This document shows positions 33,875 through 44,404 of a DNA stretch of 64,000 nt, one piece after another. The stretch is from Paludibacteraceae bacterium (GTDB lineage Bacteria; Bacteroidota; Bacteroidia; Bacteroidales; Paludibacteraceae). The notes beneath the pieces were generated by a model. That model worked only from the letters and a program-made list of their open reading frames with translations, was not told the origin of the DNA and ran no database searches. Made by a program: the position numbers and the translations under genes. Numbering within the stretch: position 1 is the stretch's first letter; each line of letters opens with the position of its first letter. The DNA lies in assembly GCA_017938155.1 (NCBI GenBank), contig JAGBCD010000018.1, positions 1 to 64,000 on the forward strand, given 5' to 3'.

Positions 33875-36424
33875 ATGGTAATACATCCACACATACATAA
33901 CACGGACGATTCCATATCCACACAACGTGGATGGATTCGTTATGTCTTGTTTGGATTACTATTTCTATGTGTAAATACTATTCAAGCTCGTACAACACGT
34001 GTTTATGGGTATGTATTGGATGAACAAAATGTTGGTATTGAGTATGCCAATGTCTATGTGCAAGACACTACAAATGCAACTATTCAACAGGGAACGACGA
34101 CCAATATCAATGGCTATTACTCTATCAACATCCCTACGGGTGATACAGTAGAAGTGGTCTATTCCATGATTGGCTACACTACTATCCGCCAACAACTATA
34201 CACCGAACGGGATGTAATCAACGTGAATGTAGTACTTCCTACAGACAACCAGTTGATTGATGAAGTGGTTATAGAAAGCATACGCAAACAAAGTGGTACT
34301 ATGCAGCAAACACAAGCTGAAGTAGTACGACTGATGCCAGATGCAACAGGAGGGTCTATAGAAAGTCTCTTAGTTACATTCTCCGGCGTCAATCAAAACA
34401 ACGAATTAAGTACACAATATAACGTTCGTGGGGGCAATTTTGATGAAAATTCGGTGTATGTCAATGGAATTGAAATTCATCGTCCACTACTAATACGTAG
34501 CGGACAACAAGAGGGGCTAAGTTTTGTCAATCCATACATGGTCAATGAGGTAAACTTCTCAGCGGGAGGATTTGATGCTCAGTATGGAGACAAGATGTCC
34601 TCTGTTTTAGATATTACATACAAGAAACCTACCAAGACTGAGAGTAGTTTGGTATTGAGTCTTTTGGGTGCAAATGGATATGTTGGATTTGGAGATAGCA
34701 CGCATACCCAAATGCATGGAATACGATACAAGACAAGTAAATATATGTTAGGAGCGTTACCTGCACAAGGAAACTATCAACCTAACTTTGTAGATTATCA
34801 AACACAATTCACATGGAAAGACAAGAAAACACAATGGGAATATAGTTTATTAGGAAACTTTAGTTTGAATAGTTATATCTTCAAACCCGATTCCATGAGC
34901 GAAAGTTTTGGTACCTATACACAAACCATCAATACTACTATTCATTATGAAGGACAAGAAAAAGATCGTTTTATAACAGCCTTTGGCGCCTTCACAGCAA
35001 AAGGTGATGTATTGGACAACTCATTGGATAAAGTTTCTACACAGTTTACACTCAGCGGTTTCTACACCAATGAGAAAGAAACGTATGATATTCGTAGCGA
35101 GTATGAATTATCATTAGGAGGTCCAGCTGATGAAGCCACACAAAGTAGTAGTTCATCACAGGGTAATATCAATGGTAACACCGACAAATCTAACGTTCTA
35201 GGCACAGGTGTTAGCCACGAACACGCACGTAATCTATTGCAAGCAGGCGTAGTTACCCTATCCCATCAAGGAGCATGGATACGCAACAATAATCTACTCA
35301 AATGGGGAGTAAGCGGACATGTAGAAATGATACGCGATCAAATAAATGAATGGGAATGGAGAGATTCTATGGGATATTCACTTCCTAACGAATATAAGCA
35401 ATTGAACTTGTTTTACTCATTGAAAGGAAAAACACAACTATTTAGCGGACGTATTGATGGATTTATACAAAATCAATATAAATGGAATACAGAAAACGGC
35501 AATATCACACTTGTAGGAGGTCTTCGTCTAAACTGGTGGAACTTTACAAATGAAGTGCTTATCAGTCCCCGTGCTTCAGTTACATGGATGCCAGGATGGA
35601 AAAGAGACTTGACTTTCCGTTTTGCTACAGGTTTGTATTATCAAGCACCTTTCTATAAAGAATTACGTCAGATTGTGCAAGACATGAATGGAGTCAATCG
35701 AATAGAAATCAATCAAGGTTTAAAAGCACAACGTTCTGTACATACCGTATTAGGAACCGATTACTACTTCCGAGCATGGGGACGTCCCTTTAAATTTACC
35801 ATTGAAGCATACGCCAAATATATTGACCGTATGCAAAGTTACACCTTAGACAATGTTCGCATTCGATACGCAGGAGATAATGATGCACAAGGGTATACGT
35901 TGGGATTGGACATGAAATTGTTTGGTGAACTTGTACCTGGAGCAGATAGTTGGGTGGGCATATCTACCATGAGAAGTCGTATGCAATTTATACAAGACCC
36001 ATACAATAGAGGGTGGATACCTTCACCACAAGAACAAAGGTGGGCACTAACGCTCTTTTTCCAAGACTATATACCCAAACTACCTCAATATAAACTCCAC
36101 ATCAAACTGCTCTTTAGCGAGGGTCTTCCCTTTGGATACCCGAGAAATGAACAATCACGATTCTTAGGAAGAATGGAACCTTATAAACGCATCGACTTAG
36201 GAGCAAGTAGAACATTTAGTGCTCAGACAGACAAGTTCATGCGCTCACCTTCAGCTAAACATATTGAATCGTGGAGCATCTACTTTGAAGTATTCAACGT
36301 TGTTGGGTGGAAAAATATCAATAACTATTATTGGATAAGTGCTGCCAATGGGTTGCAATGGGCTAGTCCCAATTACCTAACAGGACGTATGTTTAATCTT
36401 AAATTATCAATTGATTTGAAATGA
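33875..36424 (+). CDS. TonB-dependent outer-membrane receptor
   Basis: 849 residues from the ATG at 33875 directly after the lipoprotein stop; a longer frame from 33830 would overlap that gene. Signal region [20 protein letters not shown] CarboxypepD_reg-like domain ([20 protein letters not shown] to YSMIGYTT) precedes the plug ([40 protein letters not shown]) and then the barrel. It imports an unidentified substrate with TonB-ExbBD energy. There is no SusD partner; the upstream lipoprotein could take that surface role. mutS overlaps its end by four bases. Confidence 0.94.
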   Translation: MVIHPHIHNTDDSISTQRGWIRYVLFGLLFLCVNTIQARTTRVYGYVLDEQNVGIEYANVYVQDTTNATIQQGTTTNINGYYSINIPTGDTVEVVYSMIGYTTIRQQLYTERDVINVNVVLPTDNQLIDEVVIESIRKQSGTMQQTQAEVVRLMPDATGGSIESLLVTFSGVNQNNELSTQYNVRGGNFDENSVYVNGIEIHRPLLIRSGQQEGLSFVNPYMVNEVNFSAGGFDAQYGDKMSSVLDITYKKPTKTESSLVLSLLGANGYVGFGDSTHTQMHGIRYKTSKYMLGALPAQGNYQPNFVDYQTQFTWKDKKTQWEYSLLGNFSLNSYIFKPDSMSESFGTYTQTINTTIHYEGQEKDRFITAFGAFTAKGDVLDNSLDKVSTQFTLSGFYTNEKETYDIRSEYELSLGGPADEATQSSSSSQGNINGNTDKSNVLGTGVSHEHARNLLQAGVVTLSHQGAWIRNNNLLKWGVSGHVEMIRDQINEWEWRDSMGYSLPNEYKQLNLFYSLKGKTQLFSGRIDGFIQNQYKWNTENGNITLVGGLRLNWWNFTNEVLISPRASVTWMPGWKRDLTFRFATGLYYQAPFYKELRQIVQDMNGVNRIEINQGLKAQRSVHTVLGTDYYFRAWGRPFKFTIEAYAKYIDRMQSYTLDNVRIRYAGDNDAQGYTLGLDMKLFGELVPGADSWVGISTMRSRMQFIQDPYNRGWIPSPQEQRWALTLFFQDYIPKLPQYKLHIKLLFSEGLPFGYPRNEQSRFLGRMEPYKRIDLGASRTFSAQTDKFMRSPSAKHIESWSIYFEVFNVVGWKNINNYYWISAANGLQWASPNYLTGRMFNLKLSIDLK

Positions 36425-39084
36425 AAAAAGAGATTGCAAAAGAGACACCCATGATGAAACAGTTTCATGACATCAAGGCTCAATACCCTGATGCTATGCT
36501 ATTGTTTAGATGTGGTGATTTCTATGAAACATATTGCGAAGATGCAATCAAAGCAAGCAAAGTATTAAACATCACGTTAACCCATCGAAGCAATGGAACA
36601 TCAGGAACTCAACAATCTATTGAAATGGCAGGGTTCCCATTTCATGCACTTGACACCTATTTGCCCAAATTGGTAAGGGCTGGTATGCGTGTGGCCATTT
36701 GTGACCAATTAGAAGACCCAAAACTAACAAAGAAGTTGGTCAAACGAGGAGTGACAGAGTTAGTTACTCCAGGTGTAAGTTATTCCGACACGACACTAAC
36801 CCAAAAAGAAAACAATTGGGTAGGCTGCTTACACTTCGCCAACAAAGGTAATATTGGCATTGCATTCCTTGACATCTCCACGGGTGAATTTTTAGTCGCA
36901 GAAGGGCAAACTGACTATATAGACAAATTGCTAACGAATTTTGCGCCAAAGGAAGTACTTTTCCAACGAGGCAAGCGAAATGAGTTCATCTCATTATTTG
37001 GTAATAAATTCTTCACTTTTGAGTTGGATGATTGGATGATGACTACCAATGCGACATTGGAACGTATATACAAACAATGGCAAGTGAATAGCATCAAAGG
37101 TTTTGGAGTAGATAATCTACCTAATGGTGTTACAGCCGCTGGAGCAATATTGTATTACTTGGATGCTACGCAACACATTCAAAACGGGCATATACAACAA
37201 CTTAGCCGAATAGAAGAAGAAAAATATGTTTGGTTGGACCGATTCACCATTCGTAACCTTGAATTGGTAAGAGGTCAGAACGAAGATAGCCGAACCTTAT
37301 ATGATGTACTAGACCATACTGTAACCCCTATGGGGGGAAGAATGCTCCATCGTTGGATGGCACTCCCTTTGAAAGAAGTACGAGCTATACGTAATCGACA
37401 AATGGTAGTTGAGCATTTGTTCAAATATCCTGAACAACGAGAGATGCTCAAGCAAGAGATCGGGGGCATACAAGATATGGAACGTATCGTTAGCAAAATT
37501 GCTACAGGACGTATCAGTCCAAGAGAGATGGTACAACTAAGCAAAGCTCTGAAAGCCTTAATTACCATCAAAAATATATGTTCCAATGCAACCGATAATT
37601 CATACCTAATGCTATTAGGGGAACAAATAAGTTTGTGCGAGGAAATTCGTCAACGCATTGAACGAGAAATAAACCCTGACCCACCTGCAGTACAAGGACG
37701 TCCTAATATCATAGCATCTGGTATCAATGCCGAATTAGACGAACTGAGAGATATTCAACTAAATGGGAAAGAATACCTTCTACGATTACAACAAAGAGAA
37801 ATTGAAACAACGGGTATCCAAAGTCTAAAGATAGGTTATAACAATGTTTTTGGATATTACTTAGAAGTTCGAAATACATACAAGGATTTGGTACCACAAG
37901 AATGGATTCGTAAACAAACTTTAGTAAATGCGGAACGGTACATAACACAAGAACTTAAGAAATACGAAGAAACCATTCTCTCTGCTGAAGAGAAGATACA
38001 AATAATTGAAAATCGTTTGTATCAAGAGCTCATGATTGACATGACAAACTATGTCAAACAAATGCAAATAGACGCAAACATCATTGCACAATTAGATTGT
38101 CTGCTAAGTTTTGCTTCTGTGGCTGTTGCCAACAAATACGTATGCCCAAATATTAACGATAGTCTCGTAATTGATATATGCCAAGGAAGGCATCCAGTAA
38201 TAGAACAACAACTACCCATAGGAGAAGAATATATTGCCAACGATGTACTACTGGACAATAATGGGCAACAAATCATCATCATTACAGGACCTAACATGGC
38301 CGGTAAATCTGCACTTTTACGACAAACAGCCCTCATTGTGCTGATGGCACAAATGGGTTCTTTTGTGCCTGCGGAAAGTGCTTCAATTGGTGTGGTAGAT
38401 AAAATCTTTACACGTGTAGGAGCAAGTGATAATATCAGTTTGGGTGAATCCACATTCATGGTAGAGATGAACGAGGCTGCAAGCATTATTAACAACCTTA
38501 GCGAACGGAGTTTGGTCCTATTTGACGAATTGGGACGGGGAACATCTACATACGATGGAATATCCATAGCATGGGCCATCGTAGAGCATATACACGAACA
38601 ACGTGGCCACGCAAAAACATTATTTGCCACACACTACCACGAGTTGAATGAGATGGAGAAATCCTTTGAACGAATAAGAAATTACAACGTATCAGTTAAA
38701 GAAAAAGATAATAAGATTATCTTCCTTAGAAAACTTGTTCGAGGAGGTGCAGAACATAGTTTTGGTATCCATGTCGCCAAATTGGCAGGATTGCCTATGA
38801 GTATCGTTCAACGTGCCAATGAAGTTCTATCAGACTTGGAAGGGAATAATAGGCAAGATACGCAACAACGGATTGTAACGCAAACAAACAAACCGACTAT
38901 TGGAACTGGCAAAGCTACCATAGCAGCCCCTGAAGGTATGCAATTAAGTATTTTCCAATTGGACGACCCTGTGTTGGAACAAATACGAGATGAAGTAAAG
39001 TCTATAGACATTAACAATCTTACACCTCTAGAAGCCCTTAATAAACTAAATGAAATAAAGAAATTAGTTGGAAATAAAGGATAA
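36421..39084 (+). CDS. mutS: DNA mismatch repair protein MutS
   Basis: 887 residues. The N-terminal mismatch-reading motif GDFYETY (FxE), core domains, clamp, and ATPase follow in order. Walker A is [15 protein letters not shown] (about 620-634), then [19 protein letters not shown] and Walker [17 protein letters not shown]. The C-terminal part has [14 protein letters not shown] and HVAKLAGLP. Start ATG overlaps the receptor stop (ATGA). Confidence 0.98.
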   Translation: MKKEIAKETPMMKQFHDIKAQYPDAMLLFRCGDFYETYCEDAIKASKVLNITLTHRSNGTSGTQQSIEMAGFPFHALDTYLPKLVRAGMRVAICDQLEDPKLTKKLVKRGVTELVTPGVSYSDTTLTQKENNWVGCLHFANKGNIGIAFLDISTGEFLVAEGQTDYIDKLLTNFAPKEVLFQRGKRNEFISLFGNKFFTFELDDWMMTTNATLERIYKQWQVNSIKGFGVDNLPNGVTAAGAILYYLDATQHIQNGHIQQLSRIEEEKYVWLDRFTIRNLELVRGQNEDSRTLYDVLDHTVTPMGGRMLHRWMALPLKEVRAIRNRQMVVEHLFKYPEQREMLKQEIGGIQDMERIVSKIATGRISPREMVQLSKALKALITIKNICSNATDNSYLMLLGEQISLCEEIRQRIEREINPDPPAVQGRPNIIASGINAELDELRDIQLNGKEYLLRLQQREIETTGIQSLKIGYNNVFGYYLEVRNTYKDLVPQEWIRKQTLVNAERYITQELKKYEETILSAEEKIQIIENRLYQELMIDMTNYVKQMQIDANIIAQLDCLLSFASVAVANKYVCPNINDSLVIDICQGRHPVIEQQLPIGEEYIANDVLLDNNGQQIIIITGPNMAGKSALLRQTALIVLMAQMGSFVPAESASIGVVDKIFTRVGASDNISLGESTFMVEMNEAASIINNLSERSLVLFDELGRGTSTYDGISIAWAIVEHIHEQRGHAKTLFATHYHELNEMEKSFERIRNYNVSVKEKDNKIIFLRKLVRGGAEHSFGIHVAKLAGLPMSIVQRANEVLSDLEGNNRQDTQQRIVTQTNKPTIGTGKATIAAPEGMQLSIFQLDDPVLEQIRDEVKSIDINNLTPLEALNKLNEIKKLVGNKG

Positions 39085-39108
39085 ACAAAATATCTATACA
39101 AAACAGAA

Positions 39109-39141
39109 AACAGGTTGCGATTGGCAACCTGTTCTCTGTTT
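39109..39141. terminator. Bidirectional terminator between mutS and the ABC gene
   Basis: A 10-bp stem AACAGGTTGC (39109-39118) with GCAACCTGTT (39124-39133), with an A-rich tract on the left and a T-run on the right, between convergent genes. Confidence 0.85.
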
Positions 39142-40983
39142 TTATTTATCTTGCTGCATATCAACCAAACGTTTATAATAACCATTTTGTGCAAGCAGTT
39201 GCTCATGCGTTCCTCTTTCTACTATCCTTCCTTCATGCATAACACATATTACATCAGCATTGCGTATGGTACTTAATCTATGTGCTACAACCAAAGTAGT
39301 ACGTTCTTTCATCAAATTCTCTAATGCTTCCTGTACTAACTTTTCAGACTCTGTATCCAAAGCTGAAGTAGCCTCATCTAATATAAGTATAGGCGGATTT
39401 TTAAGTATCGCACGCGCAATAGATATACGCTGCCTTTGTCCACCACTCAATCTTGAACCACGATCACCAATCGTTGTTTCATATTGCATCGGCGTTGCCA
39501 TAATAAAATCATCTGCATTGGCTATACGAGCAGCCTGTCTTACTTCTTCCATAGTTGCTGACTCCACACCAAAAGTGATGTTATTATAGAATGTATCATT
39601 AAATAATATCGCCTCTTGATTAACATTACCCATCAAAGAACGCAAGTCAAAGGTCTTTAGGTCACGAATATCAATACCATCAATAGTTATTCGGCCACCA
39701 TTAACATCATAAAAACGAGGTAATAAATCTGCTAAAGTAGTTTTACCACTACCTGATTGCCCGACCAATGCAACTGTTTGTCCTTTCTTAATCTCCAAAT
39801 TGATTCCTTGTAAGACTGGTCGATCTGCTTGATAAGCGAATGATACATCTTCATAACGAATAAGTGACTCAAAATCTACAACCTTCTTAGGATTTTCTAT
39901 TTCTTTGATATTAGATTGTGTATTTAGAATTTTATCTATACGTTCCAAAGAGGCCAATCCTTTTCGAATGCCATATGTAGCCTTGCTCAAATCCTTGGCT
40001 GGATTGATAATAGAATAAAATATCACTAAATAGTAAATAAACGTAGCTGCATCAATACTTGCATTCTCGCTCAAAATCAAAGAACCACCATACCACAACA
40101 AAATTGCAATAAGTGACGTTCCTAAAAACTCAGACACAGGATGAGCTAAATAATAACGTCTATTTATTCGATTGAACGTAGCACGCGTAGCATTAATGAG
40201 CACCATAAATCGCTCAATGAGTTTATTCTCAGCATTAAAAGCCTTTACTACTCGTAAACCACCAAGTGTTTCATCTATTTGTGTCAAAATCTCAGCATTC
40301 TGTTCTTGACCTTTAGTAGATGCACGTTTCAGAGTCCTACCAATTCGTCCTATCAGCCATCCTGCTAATGGTAATAATAGGAGTACGAAAAGTGTTAATT
40401 GCCACGAAATACAGAAAAGCGTTATCAAGTAAACCATAATCATGATTGGATCCTTGAATAACATATCTAATGTGGACATTATACTCGCCTCAACCTCACC
40501 TACGTCATTGGTCATACGAGACATAACATCTCCTTTTCGTTCCTCTGTAAAAAAGCCTATTGGCAATCCAACCACTTTGCGATAAAGTTGCGCTCTCAAA
40601 TCCCTTAGAACTCCTGTACGTATAGGTACCATAAAAAAATTGGCCAACCAAGCAGTTAGGCACTTTAAGCCTGTTAGCGAAACTAACCAAACGCCCAGTA
40701 GCATGAGTACATATTGTTGTCCGCGCAATGTTACCAATTCATATAGGAAACAATACATATTGTTTTTAGCAGCATCTATGAGTTGCTGCATTGACATCGT
40801 ACTTGTAATCGAAATATATTCCGATTGCATACTTTCTAAGCCAAACAGCATTTGCAACACCGGTATTATTGCTGCAAACGAGAACAATGATAATATCGTT
40901 GAGAAAATGTTAAATAGCAAGTTCAATATCAACTGCCATTTATAAGGAGGAATAAATCGTTTTAATAGTCTAAATATATGCAT
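39142..40983 (-). CDS. ABC exporter (MsbA-like), fused permease and ATPase
   Basis: 613 residues. The N-terminal membrane domain has six helices and a coupling region (RKGDVMSRMTNDVGEVEASI). The ATPase has Walker A GQSGSGKTTL, Q-loop VNQEAILFNDT, signature LSGGQRQRISIARAIL, Walker B ILILDEATSALD and H-loop VVAHRLSTI. MsbA-type exporters flip lipid A-core; location after lpxK in an envelope operon supports that substrate, but drug or other lipid export is possible. Confidence 0.92.
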   Translation of the reverse strand: MHIFRLLKRFIPPYKWQLILNLLFNIFSTILSLFSFAAIIPVLQMLFGLESMQSEYISITSTMSMQQLIDAAKNNMYCFLYELVTLRGQQYVLMLLGVWLVSLTGLKCLTAWLANFFMVPIRTGVLRDLRAQLYRKVVGLPIGFFTEERKGDVMSRMTNDVGEVEASIMSTLDMLFKDPIMIMVYLITLFCISWQLTLFVLLLLPLAGWLIGRIGRTLKRASTKGQEQNAEILTQIDETLGGLRVVKAFNAENKLIERFMVLINATRATFNRINRRYYLAHPVSEFLGTSLIAILLWYGGSLILSENASIDAATFIYYLVIFYSIINPAKDLSKATYGIRKGLASLERIDKILNTQSNIKEIENPKKVVDFESLIRYEDVSFAYQADRPVLQGINLEIKKGQTVALVGQSGSGKTTLADLLPRFYDVNGGRITIDGIDIRDLKTFDLRSLMGNVNQEAILFNDTFYNNITFGVESATMEEVRQAARIANADDFIMATPMQYETTIGDRGSRLSGGQRQRISIARAILKNPPILILDEATSALDTESEKLVQEALENLMKERTTLVVAHRLSTIRNADVICVMHEGRIVERGTHEQLLAQNGYYKRLVDMQQDK

Positions 40984-40990
40984 AACTACA

Positions 40991-42019
40991 TTAATTCATT
41001 TTACGGCAGTTTTCAGCCACATACAACAATACTTCTCGCTCAAAGAGTGATTGCTCCATATCAAAATCCATACGCATAGGCAACACACAAAGTTTCTCTC
41101 CCAAAGCATCTTTAAGTTCAGTCAATATCAATCGAGTATAGTCTTTTTCGGTGGTCACTACACAGTCAAACTCTTCTGCTTTTTGTAAAATAGTATTGAC
41201 ATCACTTGCAGAAAATATATGATGATCCGAATATGCCATTAACTCTGCATCAGGATGTAATTTTTGAATATATTGGAACATATATTTCGGATGAGCAATA
41301 CCTGTCAAGACCAAAGGTTTCCCCTTTATCTCAATATCACCATAGACCATTGAGGAAAAGAATAAATGCTGATAAGATGGTAAACGCAACGCATTACAAA
41401 CAACCCGTTTATCTATCGGACGCATGTTCTCTGGACACTTCGTAACCACAACCGCATTGGCACGAAGACTTTGCTTGGGTGTATCGCGCAATCGCCCCAC
41501 TGGAATAAATGAATCATTGACGTACAAACAGTCATACGATGTGAGCAAGATATAATAGCCACAGACTAATTTTCGATGTTGAAAAGCATCATCCAAAATA
41601 ACACATTGCAAATTAGGATAAATTTGTTTTAGTTTCTTTATCCCCATTACACGATCCGAACAGACTGCAATAGGTATATCTGGAAAATGCATAAAGATCT
41701 GCATAGGCTCATCTCCTATGGTGAGCGCTGTATCTCCAGTTTTTGCAATGCGAAAACCACGAGTCTTACGACCATACCCCCTGGACAACACAGCCACTTG
41801 ATATTTTGGAGACAACAACGAGAGCAAATACTCTGTCATCGGCGTTTTACCTGTTCCTCCTACCGCCAAATTTCCTACACCAATAGTAGGAATGTTTACT
41901 TTTGTTGAGCGTAATATATGATCATCATACAATACGTTCCTTATCCAAACTGCTACAGCATATAACCACGACAAAGGATAGGTAAACACCATCAATATGT
42001 TATTGTATATATTTTTCAT
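40991..42019 (-). CDS. lpxK: Tetraacyldisaccharide 4'-kinase
   Basis: 342 residues. The P-loop region IGVGNLAVGGTGKTPMTEYL (about 47-66) and VILDDAFQHRKL are typical LpxK motifs; VVTTEKDYTRL is conserved near the C-terminus. Phosphorylates the 4' position of the lipid A precursor. Three bases downstream of sppA, seven bases before the ABC exporter. Confidence 0.96.
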   Translation of the reverse strand: MKNIYNNILMVFTYPLSWLYAVAVWIRNVLYDDHILRSTKVNIPTIGVGNLAVGGTGKTPMTEYLLSLLSPKYQVAVLSRGYGRKTRGFRIAKTGDTALTIGDEPMQIFMHFPDIPIAVCSDRVMGIKKLKQIYPNLQCVILDDAFQHRKLVCGYYILLTSYDCLYVNDSFIPVGRLRDTPKQSLRANAVVVTKCPENMRPIDKRVVCNALRLPSYQHLFFSSMVYGDIEIKGKPLVLTGIAHPKYMFQYIQKLHPDAELMAYSDHHIFSASDVNTILQKAEEFDCVVTTEKDYTRLILTELKDALGEKLCVLPMRMDFDMEQSLFEREVLLYVAENCRKMN

Positions 42020-42022
42020 TGC

Positions 42023-43774
42023 TTATTTGATTACAACCATAGGTGTTAAGGTCATGATACGGGGTTGAGATACAAACTCTTTTAAATCAGCAACCATCTT
42101 TTCTTCTGGAGATGTGCCTTCTAATATCTCTAACATCTCCAACCACGGATCTTTCTTTTCTGGATAAGTAACCAATGTATATTGACTGATAGATGCTAAT
42201 TGTGCTGCTTTACAAATAGCATCGTTTATATTACCCAGCGAATCTACCAAACCTATCTCAACTGCATCCTTTCCTAACCATACACGACCTTCTCCGATTG
42301 CCTTGATTGCATCAACAGACATTTTTCGTCCATCTGCGCATCGTTTAACAAAAAGTTCATAGCCATTTTCTACCATTGATTGCATAAGTGCATACTCCTT
42401 ATCGTTCATACCATACATTGTAACATGCTCGTAGAAATTAGCATGTTGATTGGTCTTCACTTCATCTATATCAACACCTATTTTAGAACGTAGCTCTTTT
42501 AGATTTGGAACTGTACCAAAAATACCTATTGAACCCGTTAATGTAGTAGGTTCTGCATAGATAAAATCTGCATTAGCTGATATATAATAACCTCCAGAAG
42601 CAGCATAGTCTCCCATAGAAACGACAACAGGTAGTCCCTTATCTTGCAAGGTCTTGATTGCATGCCAAATCTGTTCACTGGCATCCGCACTACCACCAGG
42701 ACTATTCACGCGCAAGACAACCGCTTTGATAGAAGAGTCTTTGTAAATTTTCTTAATAGTTTTGATCATCTGCTTCTCCGAGATGCCGCCCACACCCTCT
42801 GTTACAATATCTCCTTCCGCATACAAAACGGCTATTTTATCAGCAGCATTTGAATCACTACGCTTCACTTCAGATAATTTCGAAGTGGTCAGTAGATGAT
42901 AATGGGGAGTCCCTGCATATTGACTCAATATAGAGTCTAACGCTTGTACATAAACTAATTTGTCCACCAGCCCATAATCCACATAGGTCTCTGATGCTTT
43001 CAAAGACAAACATTCATCTGCATAAACATTCAAATTACGTGGAGTTATATTCCTACTTTGAGCTACTGCTGATACCATTTCATTCCAAATACCATCAACG
43101 TATTGAAGAGTTTGTTTACGATCTTCATCAGACATAGAGCTTCTAAAATATGGTTCTACTGCAGATTTAAAGGAACCTACTTTGACTATTTGCATTTCTA
43201 CCCCAATCTTTTCAAGCAACCTTTTATAGTAAATCTTTTGTGCGCTCAACCCATCCCACGCGATATGTCCTACCGGATTGAGATATATAGTATCTGCTGC
43301 AGATGCTATATAATAATTGAGATTAGAATAATTTGCAGCGTATGCTACAACAAACTTACCCGATTGTTTGAAATCAAGCAACGCATCACGAATGGCTTTA
43401 GCACACGCAGGTTGCACCAACAACTCACCTCCTTTGAGATAAATACCGACGATACGATTATCTTCCTTTGCTAATGCTATATTACTCAAAATATCATCCA
43501 ACCCAACTACCTCAGTAATAGTTTGCATTGAAAACTCAGACAGGACATCTGCAAAAGGATTTGTTTGTTGAGCTTGTTCCACCAATTGCCCTTTTAAGTC
43601 CAATTGATATATGCTTTTATCTTCAATATTCGTTGGTGAAGAGGTAAACATTTCTCCAATTGATTTACCTACCACTATATTAAATATCACATATACAATC
43701 AAAAAAGCAATGACTGTACCTAAACATCCATTTTTTTTACGAGGTTTATCCTCATTTTTCACAATGATTGCCAT
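42023..43774 (-). CDS. sppA: Signal peptide peptidase SppA (67K type)
   Basis: 583 residues. One N-terminal membrane helix (LGTVIAFLIVYVIFNIVVG). Two S49 repeats: KVGSFKSAVEPYFR carries the catalytic Lys and SMGDYAASGGYYIS the catalytic Ser; LRVNSPGGSADASE and TLTGSIGIFG are conserved. Degrades leftover signal peptides in the membrane. The start overlaps rnhB's end by 23 bases. Confidence 0.96.
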   Translation of the reverse strand: MAIIVKNEDKPRKKNGCLGTVIAFLIVYVIFNIVVGKSIGEMFTSSPTNIEDKSIYQLDLKGQLVEQAQQTNPFADVLSEFSMQTITEVVGLDDILSNIALAKEDNRIVGIYLKGGELLVQPACAKAIRDALLDFKQSGKFVVAYAANYSNLNYYIASAADTIYLNPVGHIAWDGLSAQKIYYKRLLEKIGVEMQIVKVGSFKSAVEPYFRSSMSDEDRKQTLQYVDGIWNEMVSAVAQSRNITPRNLNVYADECLSLKASETYVDYGLVDKLVYVQALDSILSQYAGTPHYHLLTTSKLSEVKRSDSNAADKIAVLYAEGDIVTEGVGGISEKQMIKTIKKIYKDSSIKAVVLRVNSPGGSADASEQIWHAIKTLQDKGLPVVVSMGDYAASGGYYISANADFIYAEPTTLTGSIGIFGTVPNLKELRSKIGVDIDEVKTNQHANFYEHVTMYGMNDKEYALMQSMVENGYELFVKRCADGRKMSVDAIKAIGEGRVWLGKDAVEIGLVDSLGNINDAICKAAQLASISQYTLVTYPEKKDPWLEMLEILEGTSPEEKMVADLKEFVSQPRIMTLTPMVVIK

Positions 43775-44393
43775 TATTTTTCAATAATTTAAATGTTTTA
43801 CGATGATAAGGTGTTATACCAAATTGTTGAATGGCTTGATAATGTTCCTTTGTAGGATAACCCATATTCTTGTCCCAATGGTAATTTGGGTACATCTCAT
43901 GCAACTCCAACATATAATCATCTCGATACGTTTTAGCTAATATACTTGCAGCCGCTATACTCAAATATTTACCATCCCCTTTAACTATTGTTTGAGCTGG
44001 AATTTCCAAACATTCATTTTGTGGCACATAGGGCCTCCACTTATTGCCATCCACCAATATATGCGCTGGAACAATATTCAATTGTGCTAATGCCCTATGC
44101 ATGCCTAATATACTGGCATTAAGTATGTTGATTTGGTCTATTTCTTCAGGTGTCACTTGAGCAACAGCAAACGCAAGAGCATATTTCTCTATCAAAGGCC
44201 TGAGTTCATAACGTTGCTTGGCACTCAACTGTTTAGAATCATTGAGACGTTCTACCAATCCTTCACAAGCTAATTTATCAATATCCATAGGCAATATCAC
44301 AGCCGCAGCAAATACGCTCCCTGCCAAAGGACCACGTCCAGCTTCATCACATCCGGCTTCTAATATATGCTCTATGTAATAAGGTCTCAACAT
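43752..44393 (-). CDS. rnhB: Ribonuclease HII
   Basis: 213 residues from the ATG at 44393 (MLRPYYIEHIL); an upstream in-frame ATG at 44453 would overlap the preceding gene and adds non-conserved residues. EAGCDEAGRGPLAGSV has the catalytic D and E; LNDSKQLSAKQR, ILVDGNKW and SIAAASILAKTYRD complete the family set. Removes ribonucleotides from DNA-RNA hybrids. Confidence 0.96.
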   Translation of the reverse strand: MLRPYYIEHILEAGCDEAGRGPLAGSVFAAAVILPMDIDKLACEGLVERLNDSKQLSAKQRYELRPLIEKYALAFAVAQVTPEEIDQINILNASILGMHRALAQLNIVPAHILVDGNKWRPYVPQNECLEIPAQTIVKGDGKYLSIAAASILAKTYRDDYMLELHEMYPNYHWDKNMGYPTKEHYQAIQQFGITPYHRKTFKLLKNNGNHCEK

Positions 44394-44404
44394 TGTGTTT
44401 ATGA

